The notes: generated by a model not told the origin, from the letters alone. 44,758 nucleotides of DNA from Caballeronia sp. GAFFF1 (GCF_023630705.1 NZ_JALQEM010000033.1:1-44758); one strand, 5' to 3'; counted from the first letter of the stretch, positions 1-8,760 are shown. Made by a program: numbers and translations.

Positions 1-263
1 GCCGCGCCGCGCGCCGCGCCGCCCACGCGCTCACCGCCGCCGACTGCCGGGCCCGATTGCGGCGGCGGCGCCGTCGATGCGGTCGCCGGATCGATGCCTG
101 TATTGCTCTTCGCCCAGCTGTAGCACGCGCCGTCATCCTTCTGTTGCTGTTGCGCGCTTTGTCCTTTCGACGGATACGCGATCGGCTTGCTTTGCGCAAG
201 TGCTTCCAAAGCGAGCGAGGCGATCACAATGGCGCCGAGCGCGCGCCAACACAGTGCATTCAT
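1..263 (-). CDS. Glycine-zipper (YMGG-like) envelope protein, partial
   Basis: This reading frame starts at an ATG whose upstream bases (AAGGAG six bases before it) form a strong ribosome binding site, and it runs off the left edge. The first ~23 residues are a signal peptide (hydrophobic stretch ending ALA before QSKP). A Gln-rich linker follows, then a short conserved-looking segment DGACYSWAKSNTGIDP, a Pro-rich stretch, and the onset of Gly/Ala repeats (GPAVGGGERVGGAARGAA). That order is typical of periplasmic or outer-membrane glycine-zipper proteins of Burkholderia, where the CYxWA segment precedes the zipper. The gene is 57 bases downstream of the DUF2950 gene and is probably cotranscribed with it. 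The molecular role is unknown. The C-terminus is missing, so membrane insertion cannot be judged. Confidence 0.7.
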   Translation of the reverse strand, partial: MNALCWRALGAIVIASLALEALAQSKPIAYPSKGQSAQQQQKDDGACYSWAKSNTGIDPATASTAPPPQSGPAVGGGERVGGAARGA

Positions 264-320
264 ATGGACTCCTTCAATTGTCAGACTTTCTGCCTGCATG
301 GCGACGCAGCGACCCCTCGG

Positions 321-1253
321 TCACGGCTCGTTCACGCGCGTCCATGTCGGGTCGGGATCGAACTCCGTCAGGGGTTGCGCGGACGGGCCGCGGTTCTTCT
401 GATACACCACGCCGTTGTTGTTGACAATGAATGTCATGACGCCGCTCTCGCCGTATTGCGCCGGGTACGCCACCATCGCGAAGCCGGCCAGCATTCGCCC
501 ATTGATGATGTAGCTGAAAGCGCCTCCCGGCGCGTTCTTGCCTTGCCGCGTGAGAATGCGGTAGTGGTAGCCGTGGTACGCGTCGCCCGCGTGACGGTCC
601 TTGAAGTAGGTCGAACTCGCGGCGATCAGCGGACCGAAGGGACTCTGTTCTTCGCCCCGACTCGTATCCGCTGGCCAGTAGAGTCCGTCGCGCTTGCCCG
701 GCGAACTTCCGAGCTTGCGCGCGTACTGCAACACACCGTCCCCCATCCGATCTTGCGAGGCGTACTCGCGCTGCGCATCGAGATACGCGCGCAGTACCTT
801 GATCGCCTCGCGCTCGTTCGCCCCGATACGCCGGTCCAGCACCTCCTGCTCGCCCTCTTCCGTGGCGAAGCGCCAGACGCCGTTCTCTCGAACGAGCGGA
901 ATGGGCATGGGCCACGCATCGTCGCCGATCACGAGAACGCGGCGGTCGGGCGAAGCCTCTTCGAGCCGGTGATACGCCTCGAATTCGGCAAGCGCATCGG
1001 CGCGTAACTGGCGATTCTCGGCATCGTCGGATGTCACGACGAGGCGCTTGTGCGCGCTGCCGAAGATGCCGATGAGCGCCGCGTCATCGTCCGACCTGAG
1101 CGCCTGCACGAGTGCGCTGACGGCTTCCTCGGGTGTCGCGAAAGTCTGCTGGTCGGTCGCTGCGAAGAGCGTCGCGGGCGCGAGCAACATCGCGACTGTC
1201 GCAAACGCAATGACGAGACGAGTCAACCGGCCATCGGTTCGATGAATGTTCAT
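321..1253 (-). CDS. DUF2950 family exported protein
   Basis: A 310-residue protein with an N-terminal signal peptide (hydrophobic core about residues 13-31, ending LFAATDQQ). The rest is soluble: TFATPEEAVSALVQALRSDD early, then the YWPADTSRGEEQSPFGPL and YHGYHYRILTRQGKNAPGGA segments. I recognise these as DUF2950, a family found next to DUF3300 proteins. It is probably periplasmic; the biochemical role is unknown. The start ATG lies nine bases after the DUF3300 stop, and a GGGGGC stretch upstream may act as ribosome binding site, so the two genes are almost certainly in one transcript. Length is normal for the family. Confidence 0.88.
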   Translation of the reverse strand: MNIHRTDGRLTRLVIAFATVAMLLAPATLFAATDQQTFATPEEAVSALVQALRSDDDAALIGIFGSAHKRLVVTSDDAENRQLRADALAEFEAYHRLEEASPDRRVLVIGDDAWPMPIPLVRENGVWRFATEEGEQEVLDRRIGANEREAIKVLRAYLDAQREYASQDRMGDGVLQYARKLGSSPGKRDGLYWPADTSRGEEQSPFGPLIAASSTYFKDRHAGDAYHGYHYRILTRQGKNAPGGAFSYIINGRMLAGFAMVAYPAQYGESGVMTFIVNNNGVVYQKNRGPSAQPLTEFDPDPTWTRVNEP

Positions 1254-1262
1254 AGGCGCCCC

Positions 1263-2516
1263 CTAGCGACGACCCCCGCGGCCGCCGCCGAAGCTGCGAC
1301 CTCCGCCTCCTGAGAAGCCGCCGCCTCCGCCGCCGCCAAAGCCGCCACCGCCGCCCTGGAAGCTGCGACCGCCCTGGCCGCCTGCCATCGACTGCCGGCT
1401 CGCGGCTCCTCGCGCGCTATCCGCGCGCGCGCTTTGGCCCGAGCCATAGCCGCTCAATGCATCGCCGCCGCGGGCCTGAAAGTTCGACGCGCCCTGCGCG
1501 CGAGGCGTGTTCTGCATGGCGGGTTGCGTGCGTGCAGAAGCGCGCTCGGTGCCGCCTCCTGCGCCCAACCCCGTGCGGCCTGCTCCGCCCGTACCGCCTG
1601 CTCCCCCTCCACGCGAAGGCGCGTCGCCCACGCGCTGCATCGAGGAACGCCCGCTGGTGCCGGAGACCTGTCCCGGCTTCTTCTCGGAACGCCATGTGCT
1701 CGACTGTTGCGTCGCGCCCGATCCAGACCGGTTCGCCGCGCGATTGCTCAGGTTGTTCTGGACATCGGCTCGATTGGCATTCTGTTCGCGATTGATGTTG
1801 ATCGTGTTATTGCCGCCGTTATAGTTGGCCTCGTACCGTCCGCCGTTCCACGCGGCGGTGATGGCCGCGCCCCAGATCATGCCCGTGGCGAAGGCCGCAC
1901 CGGGCGCATACGGATAGTAGTAGACGGGGTAAGGCGCCGGGGCGTACGTATAGACCGGCGTCGGACTGCTCACGACCACCGTGGACGGGTTGTACTGCGG
2001 CACATAAATGACTTCCGGATTAGACGGCACGATCTTGATGACCTCCTTCTCGACCACGATCGTCTGCTTGTCGTCGCTCTTCAGATTGCCGACCGACTGA
2101 GTTTGCCGGCGAAAACGCTGCACGGCTTGCAAGACGGCGTTCTGATCCGCCACGACCGCTTCGCCGAGCGCAACGGTCCAGTCGAGATCGGTGCTCATCT
2201 TCTTCACGATCTCGGGATAGTTGAGCAGCGCCTTCACCGAGTCTTGCCAGCGTTCGTCGACCGGAAGATTTTTGTCCGTCTTTCTGCGCTCGAGAAACCG
2301 GTCTGCCTGCACCACCTCGACCGGATACGTCGAAGCGGGAAGAATGATCGCAACGAGGTCGTCGGGATACAGCGCAACGGGACCGACGAGCTTGTCCAGA
2401 TCCGCTGCACTCATCGCCGCGGGCGGCGGGACGCTTGCCGCCGGCGCCTGAGCGAGCGCATGCGTGCCACATGCGAGCGCCGACACGACCAGAAGCATGT
2501 TGATGAACTTGGGCAT
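1263..2516 (-). CDS. DUF3300 family exported protein with glycine-rich tail
   Basis: A 417-residue protein counted from MPKFINMLL. I chose this start because it begins a clear signal peptide (cleavage after THALA); the frame stays open 15 codons further upstream, but that part looks non-coding. Residues ~40-190 form the DUF3300 domain (LDKLVGPVALYPDDLVAIIL, VVQADRFLERR, LDWTVALGEAVV). A Tyr/Pro segment follows (EVIYVPQYNPSTVVV, then YAPAPYPVYYYPYAPGAAF), then an Asn-rich region (NNTININREQNANR) and a low-complexity Gly/Ser/Arg C-terminus. It is presumably periplasmic or outer-membrane attached; function unknown. It heads a DUF3300-DUF2950 pair. The long basic glycine-rich tail suggests a flexible, interaction-prone end. 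Confidence 0.88.
   Translation of the reverse strand: MPKFINMLLVVSALACGTHALAQAPAASVPPPAAMSAADLDKLVGPVALYPDDLVAIILPASTYPVEVVQADRFLERRKTDKNLPVDERWQDSVKALLNYPEIVKKMSTDLDWTVALGEAVVADQNAVLQAVQRFRRQTQSVGNLKSDDKQTIVVEKEVIKIVPSNPEVIYVPQYNPSTVVVSSPTPVYTYAPAPYPVYYYPYAPGAAFATGMIWGAAITAAWNGGRYEANYNGGNNTININREQNANRADVQNNLSNRAANRSGSGATQQSSTWRSEKKPGQVSGTSGRSSMQRVGDAPSRGGGAGGTGGAGRTGLGAGGGTERASARTQPAMQNTPRAQGASNFQARGGDALSGYGSGQSARADSARGAASRQSMAGGQGGRSFQGGGGGFGGGGGGGFSGGGGRSFGGGRGGRR
1266..1382 (-). repeat. Glycine-rich low-complexity coding repeat
   Basis: The last 39 codons of the DUF3300 gene are mostly GGN glycine triplets broken by Phe, Ser and Arg (blocks such as GGGGGFGGGG and RSFGGGRGGRR). On the plus strand this shows as runs of CCGCCG. 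It is a coding low-complexity tract and a likely site of length variation between strains. Confidence 0.8.
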
Positions 2517-2647
2517 TGTTCTCTTACCACCGAGGTGGCCGTCTCTCGCCTGTTCTACCAATTCGCCGAAAGCGCAAGCTGTACCCCGCAGCGCATCGGG
2601 TCTTTCACCGATCGTTCAAAACAGTGAGACAAACTCATTCACCCATG

Positions 2648-2664
2648 CTTAAGAGACGCTTAAG
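2648..2664. promoter_or_regulatory. PmrA/QseB-type response-regulator box
   Basis: The element reads CTTAAG AGACG CTTAAG: two identical six-base half-sites with exactly five bases between, so the repeats are 11 bp apart (one helical turn). This matches the known PmrA box layout (CTTAA-N5-CTTAA type half-sites). It lies 132 bp upstream of the DUF3300 start and just past the stop of the small coiled-coil gene. No PmrAB genes are in the window, so the regulator is inferred. Confidence 0.5.
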
Positions 2665-2679
2665 GGCGTTTGAAATCCG

Positions 2680-2949
2680 TTATTGAGCTGCGCCATTATG
2701 GGCGGCGGCAATCGCGGCATCGCGTTCCTTCGCGGCTTGTGCCTTCTTCTGGTCATAGACTTTCTTCGCTGCCGCGACTTTCCTGTTGTACGCCTTGTTG
2801 GCTGCCGCGACCTCCATTCGCATCTGTACGATTTCGTCGCTATGTTTTGCTTGACCGGCCGCTTGATCGGGCTGCGCTGCGTTCTGCGCCCATGCACTCG
2901 TCACGAACGCGACGGGTAGCAAAGCAGAGGCTACGTATAGACGTTTCAT
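2680..2949 (-). CDS. Small periplasmic coiled-coil protein
   Basis: An 89-residue protein starting MKRLYVASALLPVAF. I chose this ATG over the one four codons upstream because GGAGAAGG sits directly before it, overlapping the alternative start. A signal peptide ends at SAWAQ. The mature part is a single charged, Ala-rich helix (EIVQMRMEVAAANKAYNRKV, then KKVYDQKKAQAAKERDAAI) with no cysteine, which would form an amphipathic helix or short coiled coil. I do not recognise a named family. Its neighbours on the same strand are exported proteins, so a role in the periplasm or envelope is plausible. Confidence 0.7.
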   Translation of the reverse strand: MKRLYVASALLPVAFVTSAWAQNAAQPDQAAGQAKHSDEIVQMRMEVAAANKAYNRKVAAAKKVYDQKKAQAAKERDAAIAAAHNGAAQ

Positions 2950-3259
2950 GACCTTCTCCATGTGAAAATTGCCGGCGGTCGACCGCGAAGCATCGAACTC
3001 GCATACGCCGATGCATCAGCCGTCCGTGTCGAATCGCGTGGCGTCCGGCACTCTGAAAAACGAGGTAATCCGCAAGGAAATGCACGAGCAAAGCAGCGTC
3101 GTCATTTGTTTCGTTCGTTTCGCCGCTTATAGCGCAACGCGCTAAAGAGCGCGGTCATGAGCACGGGATAGTGATTGAAAGATATGCGAACCTCTTGACG
3201 AATTCAAGACTCGGGCGCGGTCATTTGGATGCATTGACCGGCTAACCGGTCGATCTGAC
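2950..3259. other. Intergenic region, 310 bp
   Basis: No convincing gene. It should hold the promoter of the small coiled-coil gene. I see a short perfect inverted repeat TAGCGC-AAC-GCGCTA at 3130-3144 and a stem-loop near the left end of the VIT-like gene (listed separately). The open frames here have no ribosome binding site and no family resemblance. Confidence 0.5.
3236..3251 (-). terminator. Stem-loop after the VIT-like gene, possible terminator
   Basis: GACCGG-CTAA-CCGGTC is a perfect 6-bp GC-rich stem with a four-base loop, nine bases past the stop of the VIT-like gene, the last gene of the glgP operon. No uridine run follows on the minus strand, so an intrinsic terminator is only a weak call. 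Confidence 0.3.
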
Positions 3260-3961
3260 TTACCCGCCCAGCGCGATGATCGCCATTGTCAGAAGCACGC
3301 CCAACGTCACCATCGCCAGCCCCGCTTTCAGCGCGCCCCAGCCCGCATAGGATCCCAAAGCAACGCCGCATCCGAACAGCATGACGAGCGTCAGCGCGCG
3401 TGACACGAGCAACGCAGTGGGAACATGCCGGACGATGACGAACGGAGCGGCGACCGGAAACGTGGACAGCACGATAATGATGAAGATGCCGATTGCGGCA
3501 AGAAAATCGTCGCGCTCGAGCGCGGGGCGCTCCGGCAGCGCATCGTATCGAGCGATTCGGCTGCGAATCGATTCCAGCTCGGCGTCCGAGAAGAATGGCG
3601 CGAGAAACGGCGGCAGTCTTGCGCGCAGTTCTCGCACGCCTTCTCCCGCGTCGAGTTCGCGCTTGATCGCAAACGCGAGTGTGCGCCGCCGCCCCCGATT
3701 CACGAGAATGCGCATCAGATACATGACGGCATCCGCGAGGCCCCACGCAAGATTGCAGCCGAGGGCCGTGTACAGCATCTTGCGGCCGGCATCTTCGCCG
3801 CTCGTCGCCGCCGACACCGTACCGACGAACGTCAGCGCCATGAACAACCCGAAGCACAGCTCGGAAACGCGGTCGACCGTGTCCAGCACGGGTGCTCGTG
3901 TGTTGCCGCACGGTTCGGCGAGTGCGGCGTCCGCGGTGGTGTCCGGCAGCATGAATTTCAC
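3260..3961 (-). CDS. VIT1/CCC1-like membrane protein
   Basis: A 233-residue integral membrane protein. Hydrophobic segments lie near residues 36-52 (ELCFGLFMALTFVGTVSAAT), 66-86, 153-175, 180-200 and 208-232. A charged cytoplasmic loop (about 90-150) lies between the second and third. The opening segment with SELxFGLxMALTFxGT and ALGCNLAWGLADAVMYL resembles proteins annotated as VIT1/CCC1 family iron/manganese transporters. The metal-binding glutamates of true VIT transporters are not obvious, so the substrate is open. The predicted start is GTG and overlaps the lactate dehydrogenase stop by four bases (GTGA), indicating translational coupling; an ATG three codons further in is the alternative. 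It is the last gene of the glgP-glgX-aspT-ldhA run. Confidence 0.65.
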   Translation of the reverse strand: MKFMLPDTTADAALAEPCGNTRAPVLDTVDRVSELCFGLFMALTFVGTVSAATSGEDAGRKMLYTALGCNLAWGLADAVMYLMRILVNRGRRRTLAFAIKRELDAGEGVRELRARLPPFLAPFFSDAELESIRSRIARYDALPERPALERDDFLAAIGIFIIIVLSTFPVAAPFVIVRHVPTALLVSRALTLVMLFGCGVALGSYAGWGALKAGLAMVTLGVLLTMAIIALGG

Positions 3962-4953
3962 CCGGTCTTGACTTCGTTCACGAGCGGTTCGTTATGCTCG
4001 AACGCGGTGATGCTCGCGAGCGTTGTCTCACAGATAGTCGTCAGCGCTTCGCGTGTCAAATACGCCTGATGCCCGGTCACGATCACATTGGGGAATGAGA
4101 TGAGCCGCTGAATGATGTCGTCCGGAATGATTTCATTGGACAGATCGCGGAAGAACAAGTCCGCTTCCTGCTCATACACGTCGATTGCGAGCCCGCCCAG
4201 TTGCCCGCTTTTCAGTGCTTCGATCACGGCCTCGGTGTCGATGAGCGCGCCCCGGCTCGTATTGATGAGCAAGGCGCCGCGCTTGGCACGCTGAAGCGTC
4301 TCCGCATTGATGATGTGATGCGTCGCGGGAGTCAGCGGACAGTGCAGTGAAATGACATCGGCCTTCTCGCCGATCTCGCCCGGCCGCGCATAGCGCAGAC
4401 CCATCGCTTCGAATTCCTTCGAGGGATACGGATCGTAGCCGATCACATTACAGCCGAAGCCGAGCATGATCTTCGCAAAAACGCACCCGATCTTCCCGGT
4501 GCCCACTACGGCCACCGTCTTGCCACACAAATCGAAGCCGATGAGTCCGTCGAGAGAAAAATTGGAATCGCGCGTACGGTTGTAGGCGCGATGCACCTTC
4601 CGATTGATGGCGAGCAACAGCGCGACGGCATGTTCGGCGACTGAGTTCGGCGAATACGTCACGACGCGAACGACCTTCAGCCCGAGGCGCGCGGCGGCTT
4701 CGAGCTCAACGTTGTTGAAGCCGGTGCAACGCAGTGCGAGCAATTCGGTGCCGCCGCTTTTCAGCGCCTCCAGAACGGCGGCGTCTGCTTTGTCATTAAC
4801 GAAGATGCATACCGCGCCGAATCCTGCAGCCTCCCCGACCGTATCGCGATTCAGCGAGACGTCGAGGTATTTGAGCCTGTGGTGCGCGGATTCATTCGCC
4901 TGGTCCAGAAACTGGCGTTCGTAAGGCGTCGAACTGAATATGGCCACGTCCAT
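3958..4953 (-). CDS. ldhA: D-lactate dehydrogenase (fermentative, 2-hydroxyacid dehydrogenase family)
   Basis: A 331-residue cytosolic NAD-dependent enzyme that reduces pyruvate to D-lactate. The Rossmann motif VVGTGKIG lies near residue 150. The catalytic triad of the D-2-hydroxyacid dehydrogenases is visible: Arg in NTSRGALIDTEAV, Glu in YEQEADLFF, and His in VTGHQAYLTREAL. The YEQEADLFFRDLS segment and overall length are characteristic of LdhA rather than of phosphoglycerate or formate dehydrogenases. GGAG nine bases before the ATG supports the start. The gene is 22 bases downstream of the AspT-like exchanger and overlaps the next gene, so it belongs to the glycogen-breakdown operon, where it would regenerate NAD when respiration is limited. 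Confidence 0.93.
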   Translation of the reverse strand: MDVAIFSSTPYERQFLDQANESAHHRLKYLDVSLNRDTVGEAAGFGAVCIFVNDKADAAVLEALKSGGTELLALRCTGFNNVELEAAARLGLKVVRVVTYSPNSVAEHAVALLLAINRKVHRAYNRTRDSNFSLDGLIGFDLCGKTVAVVGTGKIGCVFAKIMLGFGCNVIGYDPYPSKEFEAMGLRYARPGEIGEKADVISLHCPLTPATHHIINAETLQRAKRGALLINTSRGALIDTEAVIEALKSGQLGGLAIDVYEQEADLFFRDLSNEIIPDDIIQRLISFPNVIVTGHQAYLTREALTTICETTLASITAFEHNEPLVNEVKTG

Positions 4954-4975
4954 GATTTCATCTCCAATACGAGAG

Positions 4976-6565
4976 CTAGCCGCTAGCCAGCGAGATTGCG
5001 ATCTGCACGAACAGCACTTTGACGATGGTCATCGACGGGAAAATCATGGCGTACATCACGTCGGGCTGATCCGTGGGCGCGATGCGATTGGCGAACGCGA
5101 GAATGGCAGGATTGCCGGTCGCGCCGCATACGACGCCGGCCGAGGTATCGAAGGGCAGCTTGAATAGCCATAGACACGACGCGGCTGTGACGCTCACGAG
5201 CACGAGCAGCGTGATCACGCCGTAAAGGAGCAGCAGCGGACCCGCTGTGCCCACGGTCGCCACGAATTTCGGCCCGCATGAAATCCCGACCTGCGCAAGA
5301 AAGATCGTGAGCCCGAGGTTGCGCAGAACGAGATTCGCCGATAGCGGCATGACCCACACGAACGGTCCGTTGCGCCTTGCTTTTCCAAGGCACAGCGCGA
5401 ACAGCAGCAACGCAGCGAGACCGAGGCTGAAACTGCCGAGGCCAGGCACGCGCAACGGAACGGCTCCTAGCAGCAGCCCCGCCGCAGCGCCGATTCCGAG
5501 GCAGATGAAGCTCAGATCCGCCGTGCCCTTGATCGAATCGCCGAAGAACGCACGAATCGTCGCGCGATGCGCGCGATTCACGAGCACGCCTACGCGGTCG
5601 CCTGCTTCGAGAATGAGATCGGGCGTCGAAAGTAAATCGGCGTCTCCCCGCCGCACATGCGCAATCGAACAGTTCACGCCGCCGGGATATCTCAGCTTGC
5701 CGAGCGGCATCCCGACCACCGCCGAATTCGATGCGAATACGCGCATATAGTCGATATCTTCGCGATCGCTCGCGATGCGTCCTGGCTGCGACTCGCCGCA
5801 TAGCGCCGTGGCCTCGTCGAGCAGGCGCTGGTCCGTGGCGGTGACAAGCAGCACATCGTCGGACTGCACGATGAGGTCGTCGGCGGGCAACTGATTACGA
5901 TGCGCGCGCCGCACCGCCGCAATCGACACGCCCGGCGGCAAGCGGCTCAGAAGTTCCGATAAGCGCAGGCCGAAGAAACTGGCGTTCTTGAGCGCGATCT
6001 CCGCCGTTTCCAGCACCTTGGCCGGCGGCTTCGGAATCGAGACTTTCAGCAACACGTTAAGCGCATAGAGAAACAGAATGGGACCGGCCACGCCGAACGG
6101 ATAAGCGACGCTATAGCCCACGGCCGCATCATTGCTCTTCATCGATGCAATGGCCACCTGGAGGCTTGCCGTGCTGGTACCGCTGCCGGCGAACATGCCC
6201 AACGCATCAGCGAGCGAAATGCCGAAGCGAATAAAAGCGCATGACACGAGACCGGCCGCAATGACGCCGAGGCAAGCAGCCGCGTTCGCCTTCGCCCCTT
6301 CGCGGCTGGTGAGCCCTCTGAAGAACTGCGCGCCGTACTGAATGCCGATGCCGTAGAGGAACAGCAGCAAGCCGAGCGTGCCGAGCAAGGCCGGCGGCGC
6401 CGACTTCGGCGCGAACGCGCCGATGGCCAGTCCGACGAAAAGCACGGCCCCCGAGCCGAGCGCGACGCCTTTGATCGTGATCTCGCCGATGAGATAGCCC
6501 AATGCGATCGTGAGGAACAATGCGAAGAGCGACTGGCTTTCGAGAAACGTTCTGACTGCGTCCAT
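4976..6565 (-). CDS. AspT/YidE-type membrane exchanger with two TrkA-C domains
   Basis: A 529-residue membrane protein starting MDAVRTFLESQSLF. I preferred this ATG to one nine codons upstream because AGGAGG precedes it at ideal spacing. The layout is the AspT/YidE/YbjL one: an N-terminal hydrophobic half (residues ~10-185), two cytoplasmic TrkA-C (RCK-C) domains (~195-280 and ~285-365, e.g. LPADDLIVQSDDVLLVTATD), and a C-terminal hydrophobic half (~370-529) ending in a conserved-looking stretch GVVCGATGNPAILAFANRI. Characterised AspT exchanges aspartate for alanine. The substrate here is not visible; the position next to D-lactate dehydrogenase suggests organic or amino acid exchange during fermentation. 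Confidence 0.85.
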   Translation of the reverse strand: MDAVRTFLESQSLFALFLTIALGYLIGEITIKGVALGSGAVLFVGLAIGAFAPKSAPPALLGTLGLLLFLYGIGIQYGAQFFRGLTSREGAKANAAACLGVIAAGLVSCAFIRFGISLADALGMFAGSGTSTASLQVAIASMKSNDAAVGYSVAYPFGVAGPILFLYALNVLLKVSIPKPPAKVLETAEIALKNASFFGLRLSELLSRLPPGVSIAAVRRAHRNQLPADDLIVQSDDVLLVTATDQRLLDEATALCGESQPGRIASDREDIDYMRVFASNSAVVGMPLGKLRYPGGVNCSIAHVRRGDADLLSTPDLILEAGDRVGVLVNRAHRATIRAFFGDSIKGTADLSFICLGIGAAAGLLLGAVPLRVPGLGSFSLGLAALLLFALCLGKARRNGPFVWVMPLSANLVLRNLGLTIFLAQVGISCGPKFVATVGTAGPLLLLYGVITLLVLVSVTAASCLWLFKLPFDTSAGVVCGATGNPAILAFANRIAPTDQPDVMYAMIFPSMTIVKVLFVQIAISLASG

Positions 6566-6609
6566 GCGGCCTCCTGTGATTGAATCAGGCAACGCAGCGA
6601 TACAGGAAT

Positions 6610-6638
6610 ATTAAAGGCGGTTTGTCTGAAGCAGTCCA
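6610..6638 (-). promoter_or_regulatory. Candidate sigma-70 promoter for aspT-like/ldhA
   Basis: On the minus strand a TGGACT (-35, four of six) and TTTAAT (-10, five of six) are separated by 17 bases in the 92-bp gap between glgX and the AspT-like gene. This would allow partly independent expression of the fermentation genes. Motif match only. Confidence 0.3.
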
Positions 6639-6657
6639 GCGGTATTGACGCGCATGG

Positions 6658-8760
6658 TCAGGCTGCGTTTCGGTGCGATTCGAGGACCAGCACGCTGTGT
6701 GGCGCGACATGACAGGCATCGAACTCACTCTGCGAGGTTACGGAATCCGAAACAATATCGAGTGGCGATGCAAGAGACGTATCGACGATGCGCCGCCACG
6801 ATTGTCCGTCGAAGACAGGCACCGCGACGATACGCGCATCGTCATTCATGTTCAACACGATGTGCAACATGGCTTCGCCCGGTGCTTGCGCGGCAAGCGT
6901 GAAGGCAACGAGACGTGCTCCGGGGTCATGCCACGGCGGCTCGCCCAGTCGCTCGCCGTGCCACGCAACGTCGGGATAGGTGTCGCCGTTCGCGGGCCGC
7001 CCCGTCAGAAAGCGTCGGCGGCGCAGGCTCGGGTGACGCTTGCGCAGTGCGATGAGTTCGCGCACGAAGCGCAACATGTCGAGCGCATCGCGCGACATGC
7101 GCCAGTCCTGCCAGGAGAGTTCATTGTCCTGACAGAACGCGTTGTTGTTCCCTCGCTGGGTGCGCAGGACTTCATCGCCACCGAGAATCATCGGCACGCC
7201 CTGGCTCAGAAGCAGGATCGCCATGAAGTTGCGCGCCTGCTTAAGGCGCAGACCGATAACCGATGGATCGTGCGTCTCGCCTTCCGCGCCGCAATTCCAC
7301 GACAGGTTATCGTTGGTGCCGTCGCGGTTGTCCTCGCCGTTTGCCTCATTGTGCTTCGCGTTATAGCTGACGAGATCGAGCAGAGTGAAGCCGTCGTGAC
7401 AGGTGACGAAGTTGATGCTGTTGGCGGGCAATCTGCCATCTGCCTGATAGAGATCCGCGCTTCCCGCCATGCACGTACATACTTGTCCGATGAGCCCCGG
7501 TTCGCCGCGCACGAAACGCCGTATCACGTCACGGTAACGTCCATTCCATTCGGCCCACGCCATCCCGGGAAAGGCGCCTACATGATAGAGGCCGGCCGCG
7601 TCCCATGCTTCGGCAATAAGCGGAACGCGAGAGAGCACTTCCGACGATTCGATTGCCCAAGGCAACGGCGGGTTGCTCAACAGCGCGCCGCCCTCGCCGC
7701 GCGTGAAGACGCTCGCAAGATCGAACCGGAAACCATCGACGCGGAGGTCGCGCACCCAATACTCCAGGCATCGCAGGATGAACGCGCATACCAGCGGATG
7801 ATTGCAGTTGATCGTGTTGCCACAGCCCGTGTAGTCGCGGTAACGGCCGCCATCGGCCGGATCGACGTGATAGAAGATCTCGTTGGCGAGCACCTTGAAG
7901 TTGATCACGGGCCCGTTAGCACCGGCCTCCGCTGTGTGATTGAACACGACGTCCAGCAGCACGCGAAGGCCCGCCGCGTGCATCGCGTCGATGAGCGCGC
8001 GGAATTCCTGCGGCGCTCGTGCCGCTTCCACGCAGTAGCGCGAATGCGGACTATGGAAGCTATGCGTGCTGTAGCCCCAGTAATTCGTGAGTCCTTTCGC
8101 GGCTGCGGACGGCGGAACGTCCTGCTCGTCGAATGCCATGACAGGAAGCAACTCGACATGCGTGACGCCCAATTCCTTCAGATAAGGGATTTTCTCGATC
8201 AGGCCGGCAAACGTACCGGGACATCGGACACCGCTCGACGGATGCCGCGTGAAACCGCCTACGTGCAACTCGTAGATGATGGCATCGTCCAGCGTGCGAA
8301 TGTCGACGTCGTCGCGCGTTTCGACAGGTTCCGTGACGATGGCCCTGAACGATGCGTGCGATGCGCCTTGCGCCTCCGAAGCCTGCTGGCGGTTCCAGAA
8401 ACGCTCGCTGACCGCCCGCGCGTTTGGATCGAGCAACTCCTTGCGGCTGGCGGCAGCGTCGTCCATTTGCGGCACGCCGTGCGGACCGCAGGCTCGCCAC
8501 GTATAACAACAGTGAACCGGTAAATCTTCGATAAAGACATGCCAGAAGTAGAACGTCCGGTTCACATCGGGCGCGAGCGAGACAATCTGGAACGGTTCGA
8601 TGCTTTCTGTCGATGCGTAGAGCAACAGTTCCATGCCTGTCGCGTGCCGGCAGAACAGACAAAAGTTGACGCCGCCGTCCGCGACTGTCGCGCCGACAGG
8701 AAAACGCGAACCCGGCTGCACACGATACCTGTGCGCGCCGTCGACGTTAGCTTTGAGCAA
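6658..8760 (-). CDS. glgX: Glycogen debranching enzyme GlgX
   Basis: A 700-residue GH13 enzyme that hydrolyses alpha-1,6 branches left on glycogen after phosphorylase action. An N-terminal CBM48-like domain (residues ~15-115, GATVADGGVNFCLFCRHATG) precedes the catalytic barrel. The four GH13 regions are present in order: DVVFNH, GFRFDLAS (nucleophile Asp), EAWDA (acid/base Glu) and FVTCHDGFTL (His-Asp). The NCGAEGETHDP segment is typical of GlgX. The apparent start is TTG, preceded by GAGG at seven bases, and the frame overlaps the glgP stop by 14 bases, so the two are translationally coupled. A GTG at 8721 is an alternative start. Length fits the family. Confidence 0.93.
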   Translation of the reverse strand: MLKANVDGAHRYRVQPGSRFPVGATVADGGVNFCLFCRHATGMELLLYASTESIEPFQIVSLAPDVNRTFYFWHVFIEDLPVHCCYTWRACGPHGVPQMDDAAASRKELLDPNARAVSERFWNRQQASEAQGASHASFRAIVTEPVETRDDVDIRTLDDAIIYELHVGGFTRHPSSGVRCPGTFAGLIEKIPYLKELGVTHVELLPVMAFDEQDVPPSAAAKGLTNYWGYSTHSFHSPHSRYCVEAARAPQEFRALIDAMHAAGLRVLLDVVFNHTAEAGANGPVINFKVLANEIFYHVDPADGGRYRDYTGCGNTINCNHPLVCAFILRCLEYWVRDLRVDGFRFDLASVFTRGEGGALLSNPPLPWAIESSEVLSRVPLIAEAWDAAGLYHVGAFPGMAWAEWNGRYRDVIRRFVRGEPGLIGQVCTCMAGSADLYQADGRLPANSINFVTCHDGFTLLDLVSYNAKHNEANGEDNRDGTNDNLSWNCGAEGETHDPSVIGLRLKQARNFMAILLLSQGVPMILGGDEVLRTQRGNNNAFCQDNELSWQDWRMSRDALDMLRFVRELIALRKRHPSLRRRRFLTGRPANGDTYPDVAWHGERLGEPPWHDPGARLVAFTLAAQAPGEAMLHIVLNMNDDARIVAVPVFDGQSWRRIVDTSLASPLDIVSDSVTSQSEFDACHVAPHSVLVLESHRNAA

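Noticed and set aside
1263..1382. Short GC-rich tandem pattern that looks like a repeat array
   Set aside because: It is glycine codons in the DUF3300 tail, with no spacer-repeat structure, so it is not CRISPR or a mobile element.
2840..3091. An 83-codon minus-strand open frame upstream of the small coiled-coil gene
   Set aside because: It overlaps that gene in another frame, is basic and His-rich, and has no signal or domain.
6673..8523. A 616-codon plus-strand open frame
   Set aside because: Antisense to glgX, whose catalytic motifs are intact.
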